Positions 34,594-43,450 of a stretch of 52,557 nucleotides of DNA are shown piece by piece; position 1 is the first letter of the stretch; the number at the start of each line of letters is the position of its first letter. Location of the stretch: NCBI GenBank assembly GCA_020627535.1, contig JAHDGU010000020.1, forward strand, positions 1 to 52,557, written 5' to 3'. A program made the translations under genes and the position numbers. The notes under the pieces were generated by a model, which ran no database searches, was not told the origin of the DNA, and saw only the letters and a list, made by a program, of their open reading frames with translations. The DNA comes from Saprospiraceae bacterium. Lineage in GTDB: Bacteria; Bacteroidota; Bacteroidia; Chitinophagales; Saprospiraceae.

Positions 34594-35782
34594 AATTGTA
34601 GCCATCATACTGAGTGCTGCTATGATTGTCGGTTGCAGTCGAGTGGAACAGCCTTTGGAGTTCTCTGGGCAGGTCGAGATCGTACTTGATGCTCCTGAAA
34701 TTGAAGCAGGTCAGGAAATTGAAGCTCAATTGGTTTCGGACATTCCTTGCACTGATTTCAACTTGATTTTTTCCACTGTTCTCAGTCATTCATCTATTCG
34801 GATTCAGGAAGATTGCAAGTTCGCGATTGGCACGCACAGCACCAGAAACAGCGGTCGAGCCCAAATCCTTGTCTACCACCGAGATACACTTGTAGAAAAG
34901 AAGAAGCTTCAAATCAGCGCTCAAGAAAGTTCAGATAAAATCCTCATGCATTATGGACCAAAATCTGCGAGGGTATCAGAGACGGAGAGGCTTCAGCTGC
35001 TCTACGCACCAATAGATGAGTATGGCAATCCCATCGATCATTCTACTCCAATGAACTTTGTGCAGCACCAAAATTCAAGACAGAGTGCCTATCAATCGAT
35101 CAATATTTTGGATGAGGCAGAACTGATAGGTGTCCAAAAAGCTGGCCCGCTACAAATGGGAGTTACAACCGACGATGTTGCCGGACCAAAAGGAGAATTT
35201 GAGATCGTGAATGATCCTATTGAGAGTTTTTCAATAAGTACTCAACGCACCGTGGCCTTGGCCGATGGCAGAAGTTTTCTCAAGATCATATCGAGTCCGT
35301 TGACTGATAAATTTGGAAATAGTGTCTCAGATGGAACCATCGCGACCATCATGGCTCGAGATGAACTTGGACATAAAATCTCGACGCAAGCCCAATGTAT
35401 AGATGGGAGATTTGTCGGGTTGCTGAGACATCCCAGCAAGTCGTCACAATGGGAAATACAGGCGCAGCTCGAGCGTGTCAGTTCCAGTAATCGACTTGAG
35501 CTCAACTTTGAATCAGCCTTGTCTCAGATGGAGATACACTGTACAGCATATGGTCTGTCCATCACGAAAGCGAGAAATCAGCAAGGGCTGGTCGCTCCAG
35601 ACGGCATGATGCTCACGGTCAAGATAATCGATACTGAATCAACTGAGAAGAAGTATGACGCTCAGATCATCAATGGACAGAGTGACATCTTCATTCCGGA
35701 GCAGATCTTGAAGAACTCGAGGCACATCCTGGTAGAAGCAGGAGACTTTACAAAGCAATTGAAGTATACAGAATGTCGATAA
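34583..35782 (+). CDS. Lipoprotein with predicted Ig-like (invasin/Big_1-type) segments
   Basis: This 399-residue lipoprotein has a lipobox at MIVGC (Cys18). The mature part is beta-rich and contains DEYGNPIDHST and DKFGNSVSDGTIATI, turns like those of bacterial Ig-like Big_1 domains. It starts inside the end of the GT-C-like gene (11-bp overlap), so the two are probably translated together. Its role may be structural at the outer membrane or periplasm in the glycan export pathway. No enzymatic motif was seen. Confidence 0.8.
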   Translation: MKNKIVAIILSAAMIVGCSRVEQPLEFSGQVEIVLDAPEIEAGQEIEAQLVSDIPCTDFNLIFSTVLSHSSIRIQEDCKFAIGTHSTRNSGRAQILVYHRDTLVEKKKLQISAQESSDKILMHYGPKSARVSETERLQLLYAPIDEYGNPIDHSTPMNFVQHQNSRQSAYQSINILDEAELIGVQKAGPLQMGVTTDDVAGPKGEFEIVNDPIESFSISTQRTVALADGRSFLKIISSPLTDKFGNSVSDGTIATIMARDELGHKISTQAQCIDGRFVGLLRHPSKSSQWEIQAQLERVSSSNRLELNFESALSQMEIHCTAYGLSITKARNQQGLVAPDGMMLTVKIIDTESTEKKYDAQIINGQSDIFIPEQILKNSRHILVEAGDFTKQLKYTECR

Positions 35783-35821
35783 GCTTAGATTTGCCCTGAG
35801 CTTGTCCTCGCATCTAGACTT

Positions 35822-37258
35822 TTGGCTTTGTTCGCTGTTTACAGATATATTATAATAGGGGTAATCGTTCTTGCATCTCTGGCTGCTTGCGATTCTCATA
35901 TTGATGATCGCGAAAAGCCAGTCATATTTGATGAAGCGAATATACCTTGGGCCGGTGTGCAACATGCTCATTACTGGCAAGATAGTACTGAGCTGAACAC
36001 GTATCTACAGGAAATTATCGCCGAGTCCTATTGCAAGGCCTTGGCAGTCCTGACGGAGCCAAGTCTCAATCAGGACCACACAGTGATATCTCAATATTTC
36101 ACAGGCGATCTGAGCACCAAGATTTTGTCTCAAAAACAAAAGCCAGACCAAGAATTTGATCAAACCAATATATCTCACCATCTAGAACTAGTCAGGCAAA
36201 GTCATGACGGATTGCTCGTGCAATTTAGGGACCTAGAGAAGGTCACAGCCAGTACCATGGGGGCAAGATCTACTCTAGATACAAGTGTGGTAGATGTCAT
36301 CATGATCCTTGAAGATGAAAGGTGGAAAGTAAAGCTGATTCAAGAAAGTGAGAGTAAGAACGCGCTTCCGCAGATCAGACGAATAAAGGAAATTTCCACA
36401 TCTGGTATTCGAGGAGTAAATTATTACCCTAGCGACAAGCCATGGCTATCGTTTTGGTCTGAATTTGATATTGCGACGATAGCTCATGATTTTCAACAGA
36501 TCAGCTCCTACGACTATAATGTAGTTCGACTGTTCGTACCCTATCGCAAAGACCCACACCAGGATTTGCTGAGCGATATCAGTCGATGTCTGAATGAGGC
36601 AGAAAAAAACAACCTAAAAATAGTCCTATGCTTATTTGACTTCCCTGATGGATATAGGCCAAAACTATTTCCTTATCATCAATACTATCTCACTCAAATT
36701 GTCAATTCAACAAAAGACCATAGTGCATTACACTCCTATGACCTAAAAAATGAGGCAGATCTTGATTTCAAGAACTATGGCGAGGATGTGGTTATCAATT
36801 GGCTGCGCTTTGTCTCATCAAGCGTGAGAAATTTGGCACCAACCGTACCATTGACCACAGGTTGGTCAAGTGGCAGTGACGCTCCTAAAGTCGCGGAACA
36901 ACTCGACTATATTTCTTATCACCATTATGGCAATCTTCAAGACCTTGCATCTATCGATAACTCCCTTAAAGGCCTTGAGAAACCCTTGGTCATATCAGAG
37001 TATGGCATGAGTACTCATCGGTGGCTTGGAAATGCCGAAGAAAAACAAGCTCAATATCTATCTGAGCATGAAGAGTACTTTCAAGAAAAAAGTGTAGGCC
37101 ATATAGTATGGACCTACACTGATTATGAAAACGTGCCAAGTTATGTTTTTGGTCGAAAGTTTTGGGTCAAGAACAAGCAAGCAAACTTTGGCTTGATCAA
37201 GACAGACGGGAATCCTAAACCCTACTTACGAGATCGTCAATCAAGCAGCAAGCGCTAG
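35822..37258 (+). CDS. Lipoprotein with NTF2-like N-terminal domain and GH5-like glycoside hydrolase barrel
   Basis: The only usable start is a TTG before a hydrophobic stretch ending in a lipobox (SLAAC, Cys23). Residues about 45-180 form a small NTF2-like domain (ESYCKALAVLTEPS to EDERWKVKLIQE). Residues about 195-470 look like a clan-A TIM barrel: GIRGVNYYPSDKPW, VVRLFVPYR, a putative acid/base Glu311 in YDLKNEAD, YHHYG and a putative nucleophile Glu393 in VISEYG. Family 5 or a related clan GH-A family is likely; the substrate is unknown. In context it may trim the polysaccharide made by neighbouring genes, as PelA or BcsZ do in other systems (inference). It overlaps the convergent GT4 by 18 bp. 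Confidence 0.82.
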   Translation: MALFAVYRYIIIGVIVLASLAACDSHIDDREKPVIFDEANIPWAGVQHAHYWQDSTELNTYLQEIIAESYCKALAVLTEPSLNQDHTVISQYFTGDLSTKILSQKQKPDQEFDQTNISHHLELVRQSHDGLLVQFRDLEKVTASTMGARSTLDTSVVDVIMILEDERWKVKLIQESESKNALPQIRRIKEISTSGIRGVNYYPSDKPWLSFWSEFDIATIAHDFQQISSYDYNVVRLFVPYRKDPHQDLLSDISRCLNEAEKNNLKIVLCLFDFPDGYRPKLFPYHQYYLTQIVNSTKDHSALHSYDLKNEADLDFKNYGEDVVINWLRFVSSSVRNLAPTVPLTTGWSSGSDAPKVAEQLDYISYHHYGNLQDLASIDNSLKGLEKPLVISEYGMSTHRWLGNAEEKQAQYLSEHEEYFQEKSVGHIVWTYTDYENVPSYVFGRKFWVKNKQANFGLIKTDGNPKPYLRDRQSSSKR

Positions 37259-38437
37259 TTTCGCTTTCGACATTTGGAGTCTTTCCATGTGCATCAAATA
37301 CCAATCGCTAATTTCTTCTAGCGGAAGTGCTGATGCTGCGGCATAGTTCTGTAGTGCAATATCCTCTCTGGCCTTTTCATCATAGAGCAAATGCTCGATG
37401 GCTTCTTCCATACTTTCTACATCTTCCGGAGCAAAATATGCCCCTGAATATCCCTCTTCCTCGATAAGCTCTTTGAGATCTCCCAGATTAGGCAGGGCGA
37501 CAGCCTTACCGTAGCTACCAGCTTGATGAAGCACACCAGAGCTACCAGTTGTAGAAGTATAGGGAAACACTACAACCGTACTTTCTTGAAATAGACTCGG
37601 CACATCCTCTTCCTCTACGTAGCCAGTGAATTGGAGATTTTCGACATGCTGAAATTGCGACTGCACACCTTCTAGGTATCCTGGCACATTAGGATTGTCT
37701 GTGCCGGCGATAACGATATCAATCTCCTCATTTCTTTTTTTAGAGATGCGATCACAAGCTTCTATAAGGGCTTCTACTTTTTTGTAAGTTCCGAATTTTC
37801 CAAAGCTCATGACGCTCTTACGTGAAGAGCTTTCAATTTTTGAATTTGGAAACTCCATTGTCTCAAAGCTTCCATGGGGAATCAAAGCAACATTGTCAGC
37901 CTTATACTTCTCTCGCAATATTTCGACATACTTTGGAATGGTCACAGCGAGTACGTCAGAAGACAAGAGTATTTTGGTCAATACCGTACCAATGGCATTA
38001 TAAAAGAACTTCTTGAGTGGATTCTTAGTAATTCCTGCAGACTCGAGATCTACAGTCTCCGTGATATTGTGAAGTAGAGTGATCGTTGCAATATTTTGCA
38101 ACTTCGAGAGTAGTGGAGAAAACAATCCCAGCGCTGCGACCGCCTTATTACTCCCAAAGGAAAGGAACTGCAGATTGTAGATCAGGCTGTCTGGCTGGAT
38201 CTGCTTGAGCTTTCGCTGAATGCGTATGATACTATTGACTTGATTAAATGCCCAACACTCATGGATATGGATTTTATCCGCTTGTTCAGGAAAAGATTCT
38301 CCTGCTGGGAGTTCATCAGATAAAATGTGGATCTCAGTGACCTCTGGCTTTTTGACGAGCTGTTGGACAAGATGATAAGCATACTCATTGAGGGTTCCCT
38401 TACTTGGAGGATACGGCGAAACTATGGCAATTTTCAC
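37241..38437 (-). CDS. Family 4 glycosyltransferase
   Basis: This 398-residue GT-B protein has an N-terminal acceptor half (KIAIVSPYPPSKGTLNEYAY) and a C-terminal donor half (MSFGKFGTYKKVEALIEA, VVFPYTSTTGSSGVLHQAGS, AVALPNLGDLKELI). This is the usual retaining GT4 layout, although the common E-x7-E motif is altered to TGSSGVLHQAG. It overlaps the flippase gene upstream by 38 bp, so the two form one transcription unit with the STAS gene. It probably polymerises or decorates the exopolysaccharide. Confidence 0.9.
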   Translation of the reverse strand: MKIAIVSPYPPSKGTLNEYAYHLVQQLVKKPEVTEIHILSDELPAGESFPEQADKIHIHECWAFNQVNSIIRIQRKLKQIQPDSLIYNLQFLSFGSNKAVAALGLFSPLLSKLQNIATITLLHNITETVDLESAGITKNPLKKFFYNAIGTVLTKILLSSDVLAVTIPKYVEILREKYKADNVALIPHGSFETMEFPNSKIESSSRKSVMSFGKFGTYKKVEALIEACDRISKKRNEEIDIVIAGTDNPNVPGYLEGVQSQFQHVENLQFTGYVEEEDVPSLFQESTVVVFPYTSTTGSSGVLHQAGSYGKAVALPNLGDLKELIEEEGYSGAYFAPEDVESMEEAIEHLLYDEKAREDIALQNYAAASALPLEEISDWYLMHMERLQMSKAKLALAA

Positions 38438-39701
38438 GTTGATAATTTTTAGAAATGAAAAATATAAAATAGCATGTCAGGATCAGCAGAAGAGCTGACA
38501 TGAAATACACTTGACAATAAACAATATTGAGAATACTATCAGCCACATAACTCATGGCCACGACTTGGACAATCCCAAATGCGAGGGCAAGAAAAATTGG
38601 GCGATAGTCATTCAGTGAAACAAAGAAGTAGACCAAGGCATTCGCTAGAGCGAATAATAAGGTAGCACAAGCGTAGGCAACCAGGTATTGGACAAGTCCA
38701 AGATACTCAGCACCAAAAACTAGGCTTATGATGGCCTCACCAAAAAGCTGAGAACCGATGATGATGCCCAAGCCTATTGCCGCAACCATGGCCAATACCT
38801 TGGCACACAAGAGAAGAAATTGACTTCTATTTTCCTTTGCCTTAATAATTTTGGGGAAGTACATCATCACCACAATCCAAGAAGCATAAAAAACCATGCG
38901 ACCTATGAGCGCAAGGGCATTGTACAGCCCAGCCTCTTGTGAATCAAAATAGTGCTTAACAAGCAAGACATCAGAGTGATTGAGGACCACTTGACAAAAC
39001 TCATAGATCAAAAGACCCGCAAAGACCTTGAGAAAAAATCGCTTAGAAGCTTTTGATGGCAAGGCAACTTTGGTGTTGCCAATCAGCTTTGTCATTCCGC
39101 TCAGCCAGACAAATGCCAGTGAATATCCTCCTGCAATCGCCAATCCACTCAAATCGAGATGAAGCTGAGAGCCTAAAAACAAAATGGCAAGCGTCACTCC
39201 AACCCGGATTAGAAATTCTAATCCAAAAGATCGAGCGAGGTCTTGAAAATTTTCTAAGCCCTGAGCTATTCCCCGCTTTGCAGACATGGAAATATAGAAA
39301 GGCATTGACAGAAACACAATTGCTAGTATAGCAGAGCTTTGGAGCTTGAAAAGATCTGTGAGAGTAGGTACGGTGAATAAGGCAAGGATGGATGCAAACA
39401 CCGAGACTGAGACTATCCGTCGCATAAAACTCCGTAAGACTGCTTTCAAATCCTGTTCTGCCTCCTGACCATCCATCTCTGCGGTGATCCTTGCGAAGCA
39501 CATCTGTACGCTGATCGAGATAAACGACAGTGTCAAAATAATAGTAGCCACGGCGCCAGCCTCCGCATAAGATGCAGGACCAAGAAATCTCCCGAGTAGA
39601 AGATTGACCCCATAGTTTCCCGCATTGACAAATAGGATCACCAGAAAGAATAATGACTCTGGTCGTGTCAACAGTGATCTTATGCTTGATAAAATTTTCA
39701 T
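38400..39701 (-). CDS. MOP-superfamily polysaccharide flippase (Wzx/PelG-like)
   Basis: This 433-residue protein has about twelve hydrophobic helices (LFFLVILFVNAGNYGVNLLL and GAVATIILTLSFISIS near the start; LLLILTCYFIFFI at the end). FLGPASYAEAGAVA after the first helix is typical of oligosaccharide flippases. The family moves lipid-linked or nascent polysaccharide across the inner membrane. Co-transcription with a GT4 and closeness to a TPR-barrel protein resembles the PelF/PelG arrangement, but orthology is not claimed. Confidence 0.9.
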   Translation of the reverse strand: MKILSSIRSLLTRPESLFFLVILFVNAGNYGVNLLLGRFLGPASYAEAGAVATIILTLSFISISVQMCFARITAEMDGQEAEQDLKAVLRSFMRRIVSVSVFASILALFTVPTLTDLFKLQSSAILAIVFLSMPFYISMSAKRGIAQGLENFQDLARSFGLEFLIRVGVTLAILFLGSQLHLDLSGLAIAGGYSLAFVWLSGMTKLIGNTKVALPSKASKRFFLKVFAGLLIYEFCQVVLNHSDVLLVKHYFDSQEAGLYNALALIGRMVFYASWIVVMMYFPKIIKAKENRSQFLLLCAKVLAMVAAIGLGIIIGSQLFGEAIISLVFGAEYLGLVQYLVAYACATLLFALANALVYFFVSLNDYRPIFLALAFGIVQVVAMSYVADSILNIVYCQVYFMSALLLILTCYFIFFISKNYQRENCHSFAVSSK

Positions 39702-39721
39702 CGCAGGTAACTGTGGTTGGA

Positions 39722-40060
39722 CTATACCAGATTGAGAAGTGTATGATCAGTTCCAGCCAAGGCCCAAGTCTTTTGGATAGTTGGCTGAGTCATACCTGTT
39801 AATCTCAATTTTCGATTCGATCTTTTACAATTCCAATATACCTTCATGAGGGTATTGAGACCGGCGAGGTCAAAATCTGTTACATGTTCAAGATCAATGT
39901 CTATGGTTTGTAGCTCTTCTCCAAGATCCTGATCTAGACAAGATTTGAATCTCAGTGCATTGGGACCAGTAAAGGACCCTATAAGACTAAGGCGAAGCTC
40001 CTTTGCCTCCAATCTGAAGTCCTCTGATATATCGAATGCTGTGCTTTTCATGACGTACAT
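39722..40060 (-). CDS. STAS domain protein
   Basis: This 112-residue protein is a single STAS domain: FRLEAKELRLSLIGSFTG as the first strands, then DIDLEHVTDFDLAGLNTLM. In anti-sigma antagonists the last motif is DSSGL with a phosphorylatable Ser; here it is DLAGL, so Ser-phosphorylation control is unlikely. It is the first gene of a unit with the flippase and GT4 (20-bp gap). It may act as a protein-protein interaction module for the export machinery. A second in-frame ATG is three codons downstream. Confidence 0.82.
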   Translation of the reverse strand: MYVMKSTAFDISEDFRLEAKELRLSLIGSFTGPNALRFKSCLDQDLGEELQTIDIDLEHVTDFDLAGLNTLMKVYWNCKRSNRKLRLTGMTQPTIQKTWALAGTDHTLLNLV

Positions 40061-40239
40061 TTTTCGTTCGTTGATGACTCAAAATTGATCCGAGGACCCA
40101 GAAAAAATTTGATACATTAGATTTTTGGTAAGGATCACTCGATTTTTGGCTCGACTTCCCAGATAGACACATGATATACCCTGTTTAACGACTGTATATC
40201 AGCGACTTAGACAGATTTTAAGGGTATAGATTTGTGCTC

Positions 40240-42267
40240 ATGAAAGCCAAGTCATACATATTCATTGTCCTTGTCAGCTGCCTTCAAGGTATCGCAGCGC
40301 AAGAAGATCTATCACCAGGATTCAGAATGATGGAGGATGGTCGCTTTGGTCAAGCCCAAGAGTTCTTTGCTGATCAACTCACAAGACATCCCGATCACAA
40401 GACAGCTCAGATCTGTTATTTTAGAGCACTAGGACTCAGTGATTCACCAAGTCAGGCGCTGAACGGATTCAAATCGCTCATGGAGGAGTATCCAGCTGAT
40501 ATCGAGATACATCTCAATTTGGCGGAAGCCTATCTATGGGATGGACAGCCATCAGCGGCAAGCCTAGAGTACCAACGGATCATCTCTGCAGACTCAAGCT
40601 CTGCCATTGCTTGGATGGGCCTAGCGCACAGTCAAGCCAACAGTGGTTTGTATCAGTTGGCATTGCAATCGATCACACATTCATTGAAGCTAGACCACTA
40701 CGCGCAAGCTGCAGAGTCACAAAAGAGCATTCGGCTAGCTCTGGCCAATCAACTGCGTGAGGCAGAACAATTTGACGAAGCCGAAAAGCACATCCATGAT
40801 GTCCTGAAAGCGGACAAAGATCACACCGCGGCCATCATGAGCATGGTGGATCTGCAACTAATGATGGATCATCCAAGGAAGGCTCAAAAATATCTTGAAA
40901 GACTTGCTACGAGAGAAGTACAACACGCTCACTACTACTTGACCACCTCTAGTTATATTTCTCGTCTCTTAGGGCAAAAATCACCTGCGCTACACTTCGC
41001 TGAGCAATCATTGGAGCAGGCCACAACTAGTTCGCAAAGAATCAAATCGCAGCTACTGATAGCCGAATCAACAGCTCTCTTGGGCGACTTTGACGATGCC
41101 TTTTCACTCTTAAAGCAGATTAATGGGATGAGCAAGGACAGTCTACGCCTGATCAGTGCCAGATTATCAAGTTGGAATCGGGAGTTCCACGAAGCCACTC
41201 GGCAACTTGATTCGATCAGAGGACTTCCGTCAAAAACGGTCCTGGCAGCAAGAAGTCAATTGTTCGCCGCTCAAGGCAGAACCGTGTCTAGCCTCTACAC
41301 GCTCGACCAGATCGGAGATCCGCAAAATATGTCCATTGACCAAAAGCGATTCCGTGAAGTTCTGAACTGGAACAATGCCAACTATGCCAGCTTGACCGGA
41401 ACAAAGACTATCGATGGAAGTGGCAACTCCCATCAAATCATGGCACTTCATTACAGTCAAAAAACCAAGGAATCCACGATAATGAGTCTCGATCTCCACA
41501 GAGATGAGGTTCTTAACGGCGCAGATATCTCAGGAGTGCAAAACACCATATCACTGCGTATCAATAAACAACACTCACCCAGCTTGTCCTGGGGACTAGG
41601 CCTTGGCCTCATCCAAAATCGAGTGGACATCACACGGGCCAGATTACAGTATGAAGGACGAGTCAATTGGCAAGCATCTCGAAAGCATGGCATTGAACTC
41701 CAAGCAGCCAACGCGGTTCAAAATTATACGACTGAGCTGCTCGGTAGTCAACTACTAGAAAACTCGATTTCCTTGAGCCATCATTTTTCACCAAGCTCTG
41801 GACCATCCATGTACTCTCAGCTGAGGTGGACATCTTTATCGGATGGAAACAAGAGGTCCTCAGCCTTTCTCTCACCGCATATCATATTGAGTCAGAGGCC
41901 AATAGCCAAGATGGGCCTCAACTACCTCTATATGGCTCACAAGAGTTCCAATTCCGAGATTTACTTTAGTCCTAGATCTTTTCAATCACTGGAGATATTC
42001 GCTAGTATTGACAATTCACATAGGCTCCAGGATAAATTCCACTACACGGTGGGACTGGCCTCGGGTTTTCAGCTCATCTCAGAACAGTCGATGCAGCACA
42101 TCTGGAGAGCAGAAATCGAGCTGGGATATCGAGTAAGTCAAGGAGGAAAGTTAGCGGTGAAAATTATGCACAATACAAGTGCACAAAGCACCATTGCTGG
42201 ATTCCAGTTCTCTTCAGCACAAATCAAGTTTACTCAGAGATTTATCAAAATAGAAGTACAGAATTGA
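40240..42267 (+). CDS. TPR-repeat protein with C-terminal outer-membrane beta-barrel
   Basis: A signal peptide (SYIFIVLVSCLQGIAAQ) precedes TPR units over about residues 25-370 (for example AEAYLWDGQPSAASLEYQRI). The C-terminal ~290 residues alternate polar and hydrophobic residues as in outer-membrane barrels (SMYSQLRWTSLSDGN, KMGLNYLYMAHKSSNS, ELGYRVSQGGKLAVKI). TPR plus barrel is the layout of exopolysaccharide export porins such as BcsC, PgaA and PelB. The ATG at 40240 is chosen over an in-frame GTG two codons earlier. It is divergent from the STAS-flippase-GT4 unit, so the intergenic region 40061-40233 probably holds both promoters (a TAGATTTG box lies at 40227-40234). Confidence 0.85.
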   Translation: MKAKSYIFIVLVSCLQGIAAQEDLSPGFRMMEDGRFGQAQEFFADQLTRHPDHKTAQICYFRALGLSDSPSQALNGFKSLMEEYPADIEIHLNLAEAYLWDGQPSAASLEYQRIISADSSSAIAWMGLAHSQANSGLYQLALQSITHSLKLDHYAQAAESQKSIRLALANQLREAEQFDEAEKHIHDVLKADKDHTAAIMSMVDLQLMMDHPRKAQKYLERLATREVQHAHYYLTTSSYISRLLGQKSPALHFAEQSLEQATTSSQRIKSQLLIAESTALLGDFDDAFSLLKQINGMSKDSLRLISARLSSWNREFHEATRQLDSIRGLPSKTVLAARSQLFAAQGRTVSSLYTLDQIGDPQNMSIDQKRFREVLNWNNANYASLTGTKTIDGSGNSHQIMALHYSQKTKESTIMSLDLHRDEVLNGADISGVQNTISLRINKQHSPSLSWGLGLGLIQNRVDITRARLQYEGRVNWQASRKHGIELQAANAVQNYTTELLGSQLLENSISLSHHFSPSSGPSMYSQLRWTSLSDGNKRSSAFLSPHIILSQRPIAKMGLNYLYMAHKSSNSEIYFSPRSFQSLEIFASIDNSHRLQDKFHYTVGLASGFQLISEQSMQHIWRAEIELGYRVSQGGKLAVKIMHNTSAQSTIAGFQFSSAQIKFTQRFIKIEVQN

Positions 42268-42324
42268 TTGAAGATCGGCGAACTGGCTAGGTAATTCGAA
42301 GCAAGCGGCATCGCATTGCACAAA

Positions 42325-42702
42325 CTAGTAGGAGAACTTGTCTATGTCCAGAATGGTATAGACTGTATCTTCCACCAAGTTATCTTTCGTCAAAAAATGC
42401 TTTAATTGAGTCTTAGGTAAATCAACCTTGGAGCTGAAGTTCTTTCTCTCACTCCAATATTTTACCAACACCATACGCTTGACTCCCTCAGTCTCCAGAA
42501 GATCGTAGAGAAAAGTTGCAAGCTTTTCTCGACTCTTAGAATTAGACCCAAAATAGTCACAAAGACATCCTCCTTCGGATAGTTGGTAAAAAGAGGCCTC
42601 ATTATAGTAAGAGTATTGAGAATGATCTAGTTTTTCTAATATACTTGATTCACCCCTAGTCTTCTCAATTAGATCAAACCCTACATCAATAAACCAACAC
42701 AT
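42325..42702 (-). CDS. Small protein of unknown function downstream of the LytTR regulator
   Basis: This 125-residue ORF with an ATG start lies 40 bp after the response regulator on the same strand. It is soluble, with no signal peptide or membrane segment. Visible features are a GGCLCDYFG segment with two nearby cysteines, a basic KRMVLVKYWSERKNFSS stretch, and an aromatic N-terminal half. No family was recognised. Position suggests it belongs to the NO-signalling operon as an output or accessory protein. Confidence 0.65.
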   Translation of the reverse strand: MCWFIDVGFDLIEKTRGESSILEKLDHSQYSYYNEASFYQLSEGGCLCDYFGSNSKSREKLATFLYDLLETEGVKRMVLVKYWSERKNFSSKVDLPKTQLKHFLTKDNLVEDTVYTILDIDKFSY

Positions 42703-42742
42703 ATGTCTCAGCGCGCAATTCGTTAAACTTCCTTGAGATTCA

Positions 42743-43447
42743 CTAAAGAATATTCAAGCTATCCATGAGTAGATTCTTATGCGCGCGGCTGACAGGTATA
42801 ATTTTCCCATTCTCAAGTGAAATGGAGTTATCCTCGATGTCCTTGATCTTTCCAAGATTGACGATATAAGATCTATGAACCTTTAGCAAACGCGGATGCT
42901 TGAGCCGAAGTGCAATGGCTTTCAAGGCTCCATATATGATATAAGACTTTGATTCTGTAATGACCTTGACGTAGTCACCCACATTCTCAAAGTAAAGAAG
43001 CTGCTCGATCGGTATCCTCGTCAATACGCCATCTACACGGATATAAATCTCGTTGAGCTTGGACTGATAGGCCAATTCATCCAACTGCTCCTTAGCCTTC
43101 CTCACCTTGGCCATAGCCGCCTTCAATCTGGGAAGTGTGATCGGTTTGAGCAAAAAGTCTCTGACTTCAAGCTCAAAAGCGTCAGAGGCATATTCAGCAC
43201 TTGATGTGGTCATCACCACCTCAGGTACTGAGTGTAGTTCTTCCAACATCTCTATCCCTGACATACCAGGCATCTGTACATCAAGAAAAATCAGATCCAC
43301 GCTTTCTTTGGCCAAGTATGCCAAGGCCGATTCTGCATCAGAAAATATGGAAACCAGCTCTACTTCCTGAAGCTTAGGTAGCAACAACTCCAGTGACTTA
43401 CTCGCTACTAGATCATCCTCTACGATTATGGTTCTTAGCTTGGACAT
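42743..43447 (-). CDS. LytTR-type response regulator
   Basis: This 234-residue regulator has an N-terminal receiver domain (residues about 4-120, phosphoacceptor Asp56 in IFLDVQMPGMSG, conserved DD at 11-12 and Lys in LLKPI) and a C-terminal LytTR DNA-binding domain (about 133-234, with LYFENVGDYVKVIT, HRSYIVNLGKI and IPVSRAHKNLL). It begins 3 bp after the hybrid kinase stop, so it is the probable phosphorelay target. LytTR regulators bind direct repeats upstream of target promoters. Confidence 0.95.
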   Translation of the reverse strand: MSKLRTIIVEDDLVASKSLELLLPKLQEVELVSIFSDAESALAYLAKESVDLIFLDVQMPGMSGIEMLEELHSVPEVVMTTSSAEYASDAFELEVRDFLLKPITLPRLKAAMAKVRKAKEQLDELAYQSKLNEIYIRVDGVLTRIPIEQLLYFENVGDYVKVITESKSYIIYGALKAIALRLKHPRLLKVHRSYIVNLGKIKDIEDNSISLENGKIIPVSRAHKNLLMDSLNIL

Positions 43448-43450
43448 CAG

